This document shows, one piece after another, positions 8,365 to 15,939 of a stretch of DNA of 64,000 bases. Each line of letters starts with the position of its first letter. Within the stretch, counting starts at the first letter, position 1. The notes beneath the pieces were generated by a model. It was not told where the DNA came from. It saw only the letters and a list, made by a program, of their open reading frames with translations, and made no database searches. Both the position numbers and the translations under genes were made by a program. The stretch lies in assembly GCA_037045045.1 (NCBI GenBank), contig JBAOHL010000003.1, forward strand, positions 605,624 through 669,623. The letters run 5' to 3'. Source of the stretch: Phosphoribacter sp037045045 (GTDB lineage Bacteria > Actinomycetota > Actinomycetes > Actinomycetales > Dermatophilaceae).

Positions 8365-8846
8365 CCGGCTGGCGCGACAGGGGCCGGCGACTGCGCCGAC
8401 GCTGGCCGTCCGTGCGCAGCGGGCAGCCCCGCGACGGGGGCCGCGCGATCGTCGAGTTCGTCTTCCTCGGAGTGCTCGTGCTCGTGCCGCTGGTCTATCT
8501 CGTCCTCGTCGTCGCGAGGGTGCAGGCCGGCGCGTATGCCGTGACGACCGCCTCACGCGAGGCCGGGCGGGCGTTCACGACGTCGGCCACCGAGGCCGAG
8601 GCACCGGCGCGCGCGCACGCTGCCGCCGGGCTGGCCTTCGAGGAGTTCGACTTCGCCGACGCCGGACAGCTCGACATCGTCTGCGACGCCAGCCCCTGCC
8701 TGCATGCCGACGGCCACGTCACCGTCACCGCGTCGCTTCAGGTGTCCCTGCCCCTCGTCCCGGCATTCCTCGAGGGGGCGCTGCCGGTCAGCGTGCCGAT
8801 GAGCGCGACCCACGTCGCGCCGGTCGACCGGTTCCGTGCCCCGTGA
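8361..8846 (+). CDS. Second TadE/TadF-like minor pilin
   Basis: 161 residues from GTG 8361. Same plan as the preceding gene: basic N terminus, DGGRAIVEFVFLGVLVLVPL with the conserved Glu-Phe before a hydrophobic helix, then an exported domain containing two cysteines (IVCDASPCLHAD) that could form a disulfide. It overlaps both neighbours by 4 nt. Probably a TadF-equivalent pseudopilin. Confidence 0.8.
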   Translation: MTGWRDRGRRLRRRWPSVRSGQPRDGGRAIVEFVFLGVLVLVPLVYLVLVVARVQAGAYAVTTASREAGRAFTTSATEAEAPARAHAAAGLAFEEFDFADAGQLDIVCDASPCLHADGHVTVTASLQVSLPLVPAFLEGALPVSVPMSATHVAPVDRFRAP

Positions 8847-9367
8847 GCCGGCCAGCGGGACAGGCCAGCGCGACGGCGCGGATCCGCCGTGTGTGGCGAG
8901 CGACCCGGCGAGCCTGGCTGGGCCGGGCCCGAGACCGCGGACAACTCAGTGTCCTCATCATCGGGCTGTTCGCCATCGCCGCCCTGCTCGTCGTCGGAGC
9001 GGTCGACACCACCGCCGCGCATCTGGCCCGGGTCCGCCTCGTCGACGCCGCGGACGCCGCCGCGCTGGACGCGGCCGACGCCGTGGACGAACACCGGGCC
9101 TACCAGCAGGGCCTCGGCACGTCCGTGGCGGTCAGCGACGCCAGCGTGCGCGACGCCGCAGCGGCATACCTGGCCGCCCGGCCACGACCGGACGGGCTGA
9201 GCTGGTGGGCATTGGCGCCCGGAACCGGCTCACCCGACGGGCGATCCGCCGTCGTCGTGCTCACCGGCCGGGCCGACCTTCCGCTCACCGGCGGCCTGCT
9301 CGAGGCTATCGGCCGTTCGGTGACGATCACCGTCGAGGGGCGGGCCACTGCGCGGCTGCGCGACTGA
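8843..9367 (+). CDS. TadG-like/Rv3660c-region helper, pilus-associated protein
   Basis: 174 residues from GTG 8843 (GTGA overlap). After a basic stretch comes DRGQLSVLIIGLFAIAALLV and VDTTAAHLARVRLVDAADAAALDAADA, which matches the N-terminal TadG-like segment (putative Flp pilus assembly TadE/G-like) of actinobacterial tad operons. The large C-terminal von Willebrand-type domain of proteobacterial TadG is absent. Last gene of the operon; no CpaE-type partner or prepilin peptidase is encoded in this window. Confidence 0.78.
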   Translation: MSRPAGQASATARIRRVWRATRRAWLGRARDRGQLSVLIIGLFAIAALLVVGAVDTTAAHLARVRLVDAADAAALDAADAVDEHRAYQQGLGTSVAVSDASVRDAAAAYLAARPRPDGLSWWALAPGTGSPDGRSAVVVLTGRADLPLTGGLLEAIGRSVTITVEGRATARLRD

Positions 9368-9489
9368 CCAGCCCTCGGCGCGGAGCCCTCGTGGGCCGGT
9401 CCACGATATGGGCCTGGCCGCACTTCGAGGAACCTGACGCGCGCGTCCGGTGGCTGCCGGCGTTGCGTCGGTGGATCCACGGACGTCGA

Positions 9490-11223
9490 TCAGGCGGGCT
9501 CGTTGCCGTGCCGCGGGGTGGGCAGCGCGGTGGACTTGTCCCGCAGGAGCGACAGGGTGCGGATCAGCGCGGTCCGAGTGTGCCGGGGGTCGATGACATC
9601 GTCGACGAGTCCGTCTTCGGCGGCGGCGAACGGATGGCCCAGTTCGGCGTGGTACTCACGTGCGAGCTGTTCTCGGCGTCCTTCGGGGTCGGCGGCCTGC
9701 GACAGCTCCCGCCGGAACGCGATCCCCGTGGCGGCGTGGGCCCCCATCACGGCGATCTCGTTACCAGGCCACGCGAGACTGACGTCGGCGCCGATGGCCC
9801 TGGAGTCCATGACGATGTACGCGCCGCCATAGGCCTTCCGCAGGACGACCTGGACTCGTGGCACCGTCGCCGCGCAGTACGCATACAGCAACTTGGCCCC
9901 GTGTCGGATGATCCCGGCGTGCTCCTGGGCGACCCCCGGCAAGAAGCCCGGCACGTCGACCAGCGTGACGAGCGGGATGCCGAACGCGTCGCAGAAGCGC
10001 ACGAACCGCGCCGCCTTGGTCGAGGCGTCGACGTCGAGCACACCGGCGAGCACCGACGGCTGGTTGGCCACGATCCCGACCGGGTACCCGTCCAGACGGG
10101 CGAAGGCGCACACGATGTTGCGCGCCCACTCCCGGTGCACCTCGAGCAGTTCGCCGTCGTCGACGATCTCCGCGATGACGTCGAGGACGTCGTAGGGACG
10201 GCGCGGATCTGCCGGGACGAGGTCGAGCAACCGCTCGCAGCGACGATCCGGCCGGTCGTGGGGTGGGTGGTACGGCGGGGCTTCCCCGGCGTGCGAAGGC
10301 AGGAACGACAACAGGTGCCGGACGTCCTCGAAACACTCCTGCTCGGTGGCGGCCCGGAACGCGGCCACACCCGTGCGGGCCGCGTGCACCGACGCCCCGC
10401 CCAGCTCGGCCTTGCTGGTCAACTCGCCGGTTACGTCGGCGATGACCTCCGGGCCGGTGATGAACATCGATGCGGCGCCGTCGACCATGAAGGTGAAGTC
10501 CGTAAGCGCCGGAGAGTATGCCGCGCCGCCGGCGCAGGCGCCCATGACCAGGGAAAGCTGCGGGATCGCGCCGGAGCAGCGCACGTTGCGCCGGAAGATC
10601 CCGCCGAACCCGGCCAGCGCCCGGGCGCCCTCCTGGATCCGGGCTCCACCGCCGTCGTTGAGTCCGATCAGCGGCACGCCCGCGGTCTCGGCGAGGTCCA
10701 TGATCTTGTGGATCTTCGCCGCGAACGCCTCTCCGAGGGCGCCGCCGAAGATGCGCGCGTCGTGGGCGAACACGGCGACCGGCCGGCCCTCGACGTCCCC
10801 CCACCCGGTGACCACGCCGTCCGTGGCGGGCCGCTTCTGCGCCATCCCGAACCGGGTGACGCGGTGGCGCACGTGGAGGTCCGTCTCGACGAAGGTCCCG
10901 GGATCGAGCAGGGCGAGGACGCGTTCTCGGGCGGTGACCCGGCGCGGCGCCGCTGCACCGACCCGCGTGGCGCCGTGGGGGTGGCCCGGCCGGTCGGCCC
11001 CGATGATCTCAGCGCGCGCCTGCTCGAGGTCGGCGGTGAGGTCCCGCAGGGAGAGTGTCTGGGGCGCCCTGGCGGACCGGCGTGAGGCCGGCGTGGCGGC
11101 CGTGTCGAGGCGCCACGTGGACCCGGCGCGGGCGCGGGCCGGCTGGGGCGTCGTCCCAGCCGGCAGCGGGAGCGTGCGGGCCGGGGTTGGGTCGACGACG
11201 GGCACGTCCGAGACCTGAGACAT
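9490..11223 (-). CDS. Acyl-CoA carboxylase beta subunit (carboxyltransferase)
   Basis: Carboxyltransferase subunit of acetyl/propionyl-type CoA carboxylases, moving CO2 from carboxybiotin to the acyl-CoA to give malonyl- or methylmalonyl-CoA. 577 residues from ATG 11223, with GGAAGG 8 nt upstream (GTG 11232 is the alternative). Both crotonase-like halves are present: NDGGGARIQEG and GACAGGAAYSPAL in the N half, VDVPGFLPGVAQEHAGIIRHG and the AYGGAYIVMDS region in the C half. The first 65 residues are a Pro/Ala/Arg-rich extension not usual in the family. It lies 30 nt behind the ECF sigma gene on the same strand, so the two form an operon. Close to the PKS, it may supply extender units (inference). 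Confidence 0.93.
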   Translation of the reverse strand: MSQVSDVPVVDPTPARTLPLPAGTTPQPARARAGSTWRLDTAATPASRRSARAPQTLSLRDLTADLEQARAEIIGADRPGHPHGATRVGAAAPRRVTARERVLALLDPGTFVETDLHVRHRVTRFGMAQKRPATDGVVTGWGDVEGRPVAVFAHDARIFGGALGEAFAAKIHKIMDLAETAGVPLIGLNDGGGARIQEGARALAGFGGIFRRNVRCSGAIPQLSLVMGACAGGAAYSPALTDFTFMVDGAASMFITGPEVIADVTGELTSKAELGGASVHAARTGVAAFRAATEQECFEDVRHLLSFLPSHAGEAPPYHPPHDRPDRRCERLLDLVPADPRRPYDVLDVIAEIVDDGELLEVHREWARNIVCAFARLDGYPVGIVANQPSVLAGVLDVDASTKAARFVRFCDAFGIPLVTLVDVPGFLPGVAQEHAGIIRHGAKLLYAYCAATVPRVQVVLRKAYGGAYIVMDSRAIGADVSLAWPGNEIAVMGAHAATGIAFRRELSQAADPEGRREQLAREYHAELGHPFAAAEDGLVDDVIDPRHTRTALIRTLSLLRDKSTALPTPRHGNEPA

Positions 11224-11253
11224 GTCGGGCACCTTCCTCGTGCTGAGGTCGGC

Positions 11254-11961
11254 TCAGGCCGCGTCGGGCAGGGTCGGGTGGGCTGGGAAGGCAGTGGGCT
11301 CGAGGGCCGTCCGCAGGCGCTGCAGAGCGCGCGCCCGCGTGGGACCGATGCTCCCCCGCGGCATACCCAGTGCCGCGGCGATCTCGTCGTACGACGGCTC
11401 GTCCACCCGCAACAGCTGCCGGACCACGCTCTGCTGGTTGGCCGGCAATTCCGCGACCGCGCGCCACAGCTGTCGCGCCGAGTCGCGCTCGGTCGCCCGA
11501 TCCTCGACGGCGTGCTCGGTCGAGGGCAGGTTGGCGGCGACGGCCTCGTCGAGCAGGACGGGGAACTTGGCGGCGCGAGCCGACAAACGCCAGCACTCAC
11601 GCCGGGTGCAGACCGCGAGCCACTGGTGGACGAACTCCGGTTCGCGGATGTTGTCGAGGTTCTCCAGCAGACGCGTCCAGGTGGCCTGGATGGCATCCTC
11701 GGCGTCCTCGGGGCTCAGGCGGCACTCGCGGGTGATGGACCACAGCAGCCGTCGATAGGTCCGGACGAGCTCGGCCCAGGCCGCCTCGTCGCCACGGCGC
11801 ACCCCCTCGAAGAGTTCGCGGGCGCGCACGGCCCGGGCGGTGCGCACGTCCGGAGAAGGAGCGCGGCCGGCAACGGGGCGGGCGCCCGCCGGTATGCCGT
11901 TCGCCGAGGTCGTGGGGCGCGCGTTCGCCGAGGGTCGGGTCAGGACTGGGGAGATGCTCAT
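11254..11961 (-). CDS. ECF-type RNA polymerase sigma factor
   Basis: Two-domain sigma-70 family protein of 235 residues from ATG 11961 (GAAAGG site). After a disordered Pro/Arg-rich lead of about 50 residues come sigma-2 (ELFEGVRRGDEAAWAELVRT, DAEDAIQATWTRLLENL) and sigma-4 (ELPANQQSVVRQLLRVDEPS, YDEIAAALGMPRGSIGPTRA). The latter is the helix-turn-helix reading the -35 box. No anti-sigma gene is adjacent; the gene downstream in the same operon is an acyl-CoA carboxylase subunit. A perfect dyad lies 71 nt upstream of the start. Confidence 0.9.
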   Translation of the reverse strand: MSISPVLTRPSANARPTTSANGIPAGARPVAGRAPSPDVRTARAVRARELFEGVRRGDEAAWAELVRTYRRLLWSITRECRLSPEDAEDAIQATWTRLLENLDNIREPEFVHQWLAVCTRRECWRLSARAAKFPVLLDEAVAANLPSTEHAVEDRATERDSARQLWRAVAELPANQQSVVRQLLRVDEPSYDEIAAALGMPRGSIGPTRARALQRLRTALEPTAFPAHPTLPDAA

Positions 11962-12031
11962 TGCTGGCCTTTCGGGACGATCGCACGGGCAGTCCCTCGA
12001 GATTCGCAAGGGCCCCGGCATCCCCGAATCC

Positions 12032-12046
12032 GTCACCTGACGTGAC
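12032..12046. promoter_or_regulatory. Dyad upstream of ECF sigma gene
   Basis: GTCAC-N5-GTGAC, a perfect five-base inverted repeat, lies between the acyltransferase stop and the sigma factor start. It could be an operator or promoter element; no partner protein is known. Confidence 0.3.
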
Positions 12047-12108
12047 TTGGCCGACGCGATGACGTAGTTCCTGCCCCACTTCGGCCCACGACGACGTAGG
12101 TCACCTCC

Positions 12109-13338
12109 CTAGGGCCCCTTGCCGATCCGGGGGTCGCGACGCAGGAGGCGACTCGTTTCCTGAGGGGTCTGGCGGAGGTCATTGGCCCACGCGTTGGCGG
12201 CCCGAAGGTTCCAGGCACCTGCCCACCCGGGCTCCGGGACGCCTCGGCCGCCGAGCACCGACCACCGACCGACGGGTGTCGCGCCGCGGCCCACCTTCGA
12301 CGTCAGCGAGCTCGGTCCCAGCGCGTACCGGCTGGCCCCCGCGGCGAGCGCTGCCCGGATCGGCTCGTAGAAGATCAGTGCGAAGGTCGCGAAGCCGCGC
12401 CCTCGCAGGCGTTCGTCCACGGCGACGAGGCGGCAGTACCAGACGTCGCGCCATTCGTAGGCGAGCAGGGCACCGACGAGGCGCCCGTCGTCCCGCACGA
12501 CCAGGACCCGCGAGAGGTCGTCCAACTCCTGTGCCTGCGAGCGCAAGTGGGCCTCGAGTTGGTCGGCGCCGTCGGGGTGGCCGTAGCGGCGATGGTGGCT
12601 GGCCACGAGGGGGGCGAGGTCTTCGACACACGTCGAGAGCCGGGTCCACGCCGCGCTGAGCCCGGATGCGGCGAACTCCCGGACTTCGCGGCGCACCGAC
12701 GAGCGTCGGCCAGCCGGCAGCGCTGCGACGTATCCGTCGAAGTCCCGGCGTCCCGTCAATTCGATGTCGGCGCCGACGTCCGTGAGCAGGGCCACGCTCC
12801 CCCACACGGTGGCCAGCTCGGCGGCCGGCCCCGCGTCGAGGTAGAGAGCGGCGACGGTGCCTGTCGACCACGCCTGCGCGAGCTCCCCGGCCCTCGTCGT
12901 CACCGCATCGAGGATCGTTCGCCGATCCGGGGCCGCCATGGCGGGGTCCACGAGCAGTTCCGTCCCGTACCCGGTCCGTCCGCCGAGCAGCAACGCCGGG
13001 CCCTCGTCCGACATCCCTGGGGGACGGTCGAAGACGTGCGCGGGGTCGTAGAACGTTCCGATCCCCGACCCCGCCGTGCCGCTGTCCAGGTAGGCCGGCA
13101 CGATCGCCCGGACGACGTCGCCCTCGTCGCGGGCCACGAGGTACCACGTGTCGTACGAGGGATCGGCCTCCAACGCGCGCAACCACCGCGGCGAGCTGTA
13201 CAGGCCGGCGTGCTCGGCCACCCGGGCCCAGTCGGTGTCGTCGATGAGGTCGGCCGACGCGAGGACCTGAACCGTGATGCGCCGATCCGGCCCCCCGGGC
13301 CGAGATGGCCCGGGGGGTGCTGCGGCGATGGTCGTCAT
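12109..13338 (-). CDS. FemAB/GNAT-like acyltransferase (Acetyltransf_6 type)
   Basis: 409 residues from ATG 13338 (AGGGG site). The fold pattern is that of the FemAB-like GNAT acyltransferases used in peptidoglycan, lipid or peptide N-acylation. An N-terminal half recognises substrate (WARVAEHAGLYSSPRWLRAL), and a C-terminal GNAT half contains RVLVVRDDGRLVGALLAYEW and VDERLRGRGFATFALIFYEP, the acyl-CoA pyrophosphate loop region. It is divergent from the thioesterase operon across 169 nt, so a role in tailoring the NRPS-PKS product is plausible but unproven. Substrate unknown. Confidence 0.72.
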   Translation of the reverse strand: MTTIAAAPPGPSRPGGPDRRITVQVLASADLIDDTDWARVAEHAGLYSSPRWLRALEADPSYDTWYLVARDEGDVVRAIVPAYLDSGTAGSGIGTFYDPAHVFDRPPGMSDEGPALLLGGRTGYGTELLVDPAMAAPDRRTILDAVTTRAGELAQAWSTGTVAALYLDAGPAAELATVWGSVALLTDVGADIELTGRRDFDGYVAALPAGRRSSVRREVREFAASGLSAAWTRLSTCVEDLAPLVASHHRRYGHPDGADQLEAHLRSQAQELDDLSRVLVVRDDGRLVGALLAYEWRDVWYCRLVAVDERLRGRGFATFALIFYEPIRAALAAGASRYALGPSSLTSKVGRGATPVGRWSVLGGRGVPEPGWAGAWNLRAANAWANDLRQTPQETSRLLRRDPRIGKGP

Positions 13339-13507
13339 GATGTTTCCCCTCGACGGTGCCGGCCCGCGCAGGGCCAGCGTTGGACCCCGTTGAGAGCCAC
13401 CCGTGGGTGAGACGAATACACCTGAGTCACGTCCGCCGGCCCCCCGCGCGTCGCATGTATCCAACGCCCCCGAGGCTGGCTCGGGTGAGGGACGAAGGAG
13501 GCCATCG
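13339..13507. promoter_or_regulatory. Divergent promoter region of acyltransferase and thioesterase operons
   Basis: 169 nt between two divergent starts. A CCAACG box occurs on each strand about 40 nt from its start codon: TGTATCCAACG at 13456-13466 facing the thioesterase and GGTCCAACG (complement of CGTTGG at 13378-13383) facing the acyltransferase. A third copy, GATACCCAACG, precedes the NRPS. They may be shared promoter -35 elements; the -10 boxes are not clear. Confidence 0.35.
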
Positions 13508-14311
13508 ATGACCGCAACCGTGTCGGACGCCTGGCTGGTGCGCGAGCAGGAGCAGGCGGATCGTCCCCAACGGCTGTTCGCCCTGCCGTATGCCGGGGGC
13601 GGCGCCTCGACGTACCGACGGTGGGCCGAGCTGCTGCCCGGGGTGGAGGTCGTCCCCGTCCAGTTACCCGGCCGCGAGGAGCGTCTGCAGGAGTCGGCCA
13701 TCGCCGACCGGCGGACGCTTGTCACCGCCATCGCCGACGCCCTCGGGCCGCTCACCGATCGTCCCTACGGCATCTTCGGCCACAGCATGGGCGCCAAGAT
13801 CGCCTTCGAACTCGCCCGTGAACTACGCCGACGCGGCGCGCCGCCGCCGGTGGGCTTGTTCGTCTCGGCCTGCCGGGCCCCGCACTTGCCGCGGATCCCC
13901 ACCCCGCCGGTAGCCAGCCTGCCGGACCACCTGTTCGCGGCGATGCTGGCCCGGATCGACGGGACCCCCCACGAGCTGCTGGAGGACCCCGCATTCATGC
14001 GGACCTTCCTGCCCACCATGCGGGCCGACTTCGCGGTCGTCGACGGCTACCGGTACGACGACGAGGCCGCCCTGCGGATGCCGCTCGTCGCGTTCGGTGG
14101 CACGCAGGACCCCGAAGTCCGGATGCAGGACCTGTCCGCCTGGCGAGTGCACACGACATCGCGCTTCCGGCTCGTCCCGTTGGCCGGAGGGCACTTCGTC
14201 GTGTCCAGCCGCGCCCGGGACATCGTCGAGGCCATCGCCAGCGAGCTCGCGGCGGCAGCCGCGGCCGGGGCGCCGGATGTCCCACTGGGCGCGGCGAGAC
14301 CGGCGCGATGA
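13508..14311 (+). CDS. Type II (discrete) thioesterase
   Basis: Stand-alone alpha/beta-hydrolase of NRPS/PKS clusters that clears misprimed carrier domains or releases product. 267 residues from ATG 13508 (GGAGG site). The nucleophile elbow GHSMG is at 91-95, the acid is probably D201 (GGTQDPEV) and the histidine is H229 (LAGGHFVVSS). LFALPYAGGGASTYRRWAEL near the start is the usual type II thioesterase opening. It overlaps the ATP-grasp-like gene by ATGA. Because neither synthase carries a terminal thioesterase, it could be the releasing enzyme here. Confidence 0.93.
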   Translation: MTATVSDAWLVREQEQADRPQRLFALPYAGGGASTYRRWAELLPGVEVVPVQLPGREERLQESAIADRRTLVTAIADALGPLTDRPYGIFGHSMGAKIAFELARELRRRGAPPPVGLFVSACRAPHLPRIPTPPVASLPDHLFAAMLARIDGTPHELLEDPAFMRTFLPTMRADFAVVDGYRYDDEAALRMPLVAFGGTQDPEVRMQDLSAWRVHTTSRFRLVPLAGGHFVVSSRARDIVEAIASELAAAAAAGAPDVPLGAARPAR

Positions 14312-15621
14312 CTCCCCTCGGCACGGACTTCGCGCGGCGCTACTGGTCACACCTGGGCAGCGACCCCGGAGCGCTGGAGGACCTCACCCTCCTGCGGGAG
14401 CTCAGCGACGGCGACGAGGCCCTGCGCTCGGCGACGGGCGCCCCGCTGCTCACGCGCCCCCTCTTCCTCTCGGCCAGCGAGCGCGACGCCCTGGTGGCCG
14501 ACCTGGCCGCCTTGCAGGAGATGCTCCGGTCGATCCCGGAACGGCTCTACCAGGGCGACGTCGCGGCGATGTGCGCGGAGCTGGGGTTCTCCCCCATCCA
14601 GGCCATGCTCGTCGAGGAGACCGCGACCGACGAGGACGTGCTCACGTCCCGGGCGGACCTCATGCGCGGCGCGTCGGGCTTCTCGTGTATCGAATTCAAC
14701 CTGCACAGCAGCCTCGGCGGGCTGGACGCCGGGCCATGGCACGCGGCATACGCGCGTCTGCCAACCCTCGGCGCCTTCCTCGCGCGCGAGGGCCTGGCCT
14801 ACGTCGACCCGCTCGACCGCGTCGTCGCGGCCGTGGCGGAGGCGGCTCGGCGGCGAGGGTACGCAGAACCGGCCGTCGCCGTGGTGGACTGGCCCGGCGC
14901 CCCTGCCTCCCAGCAGCGGCGGGTGGCGCGGCTGGCCGCCCTCATGCGCGCCCGCGGGCTGGACGCCTTCGCCGGCGATGCGGGCCAATTCTCCAGTCGG
15001 AGAGACCGATTGGTCTGCGGCGGCCGCGAGGTCGACGTCCTCTACCGCATCTTCGACATCGGGGAGGTCGCCACCGACCCACGCCCGATCGTCCCGATGC
15101 TGCGGGCCCACCGCGCCGGGCAGCTCGTGCTCGCGATGAGTTTCGTCGCCGAGCTGGTCGGTAACAAGGGCGCCCTGGCGATGCTGTCCACTCCGCGCGA
15201 CCCCGCCTCCTTCACCGCCGACGAGCGGGCCCTCATCGACCGCGTGCTCCCGTCGACTCGTTGGGTAGGGACAGATCCTCGCGCCGACCTGGCCGAACGG
15301 GAGCACCTCGTGCTGAAACCGGTGAACGGACACTCGGGCAGGGGCGTGGTGACCGGTGCGGACGTGGGCGAGAGCGAGTGGTCTGCCGCGCTGGCATCTG
15401 CGGCCTCGGAACCTCACGTGCTCCAGCGTCGCGTGCACCCTCGGCCGGAGTATCTCCCGGGCTCGGACGGGCAGCCGCAACCGTTCGAGGTGAACTGGGG
15501 GGTCTTCCTCGTCGGCACCGAGTTCTCGGGTGCGATGATCCGAGCCGTGCCCTTCGGTCGACATGCCCTGACGACCACCTCGGTGGGTGCGCTCATCGGC
15601 GGCTGCTACGTCGGCCCGTGA
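14308..15621 (+). CDS. ATP-grasp-like carboxylate-amine ligase
   Basis: 437 residues from ATG 14308, overlapping the thioesterase stop. The C-terminal third carries ATP-grasp features: EHLVLKPVNGHSGRGVV (lysine plus Gly-rich loop, about residues 331-347), and FEVNWGVFLVGTEFSGAMIR near the end with the metal-binding acidic/Asn residues. The N half, with SGFSCIEFNLHSSLGGLDAG and FVAELVGNKGALAML, resembles circularly permuted ATP-grasp proteins of the glutathionylspermidine-synthase type. Such enzymes activate a carboxylate as acyl phosphate and join it to an amine. In this operon it could ligate an amine to the released chain or act on the 73-residue protein encoded next. Substrate unknown. Confidence 0.68.
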   Translation: MTPLGTDFARRYWSHLGSDPGALEDLTLLRELSDGDEALRSATGAPLLTRPLFLSASERDALVADLAALQEMLRSIPERLYQGDVAAMCAELGFSPIQAMLVEETATDEDVLTSRADLMRGASGFSCIEFNLHSSLGGLDAGPWHAAYARLPTLGAFLAREGLAYVDPLDRVVAAVAEAARRRGYAEPAVAVVDWPGAPASQQRRVARLAALMRARGLDAFAGDAGQFSSRRDRLVCGGREVDVLYRIFDIGEVATDPRPIVPMLRAHRAGQLVLAMSFVAELVGNKGALAMLSTPRDPASFTADERALIDRVLPSTRWVGTDPRADLAEREHLVLKPVNGHSGRGVVTGADVGESEWSAALASAASEPHVLQRRVHPRPEYLPGSDGQPQPFEVNWGVFLVGTEFSGAMIRAVPFGRHALTTTSVGALIGGCYVGP

Positions 15622-15717
15622 CCGACGCCACCATCCGTCCCACCCCCGTATCACCGCCGGGTTTGCCCCCTCCTGACCTGTGCACCGCTCACTACAACTC
15701 TCCCGAGGAGAAGGACT

Positions 15718-15939
15718 ATGAACCACCCGGCACCCACGACGACACAGCTGACCCGCCTGAGCTACAGCGCGGTACCGATGTCGCACGGCATGCAGACGGC
15801 CTTCCGGGCCGACGCCACCCCCCAGGGCATCCGCCTGCTCGTTCCGTTCGTCGAGGGGACCGCGGAGTTCATCGTCCCGACCGCCGATGCGGCCAGGCTG
15901 CTGGCTCAACTCCAGGCGGCGTTGGGGTCTGACTCCTAG
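15718..15939 (+). CDS. 73-residue orphan protein in the biosynthetic operon
   Basis: 73 residues from ATG 15718 with a GAGGAGAAGG site, 96 nt after the ATP-grasp-like gene. The N-terminal 25 residues are rich in Ser/Thr/Pro/Met (TTTQLTRLSYSAVPMSHGMQ). The rest predicts a beta-strand pair (GIRLLVPFVEGTAEFIVP) and a C-terminal helix (TADAARLLAQLQAALG). No Cys, no signal peptide and none of the MbtH invariant residues, so it is not MbtH. I do not recognise the family. It could be a peptide substrate, an accessory protein of the ligase or an unrelated small regulator. Its stop codon shares a CTAG with the convergent regulator gene. Confidence 0.6.
   Translation: MNHPAPTTTQLTRLSYSAVPMSHGMQTAFRADATPQGIRLLVPFVEGTAEFIVPTADAARLLAQLQAALGSDS

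Noticed and set aside
15718..15939. Small protein as an MbtH helper of the NRPS
   Set aside because: The conserved Asn, Glu and Trp-Pro residues of MbtH proteins are absent.
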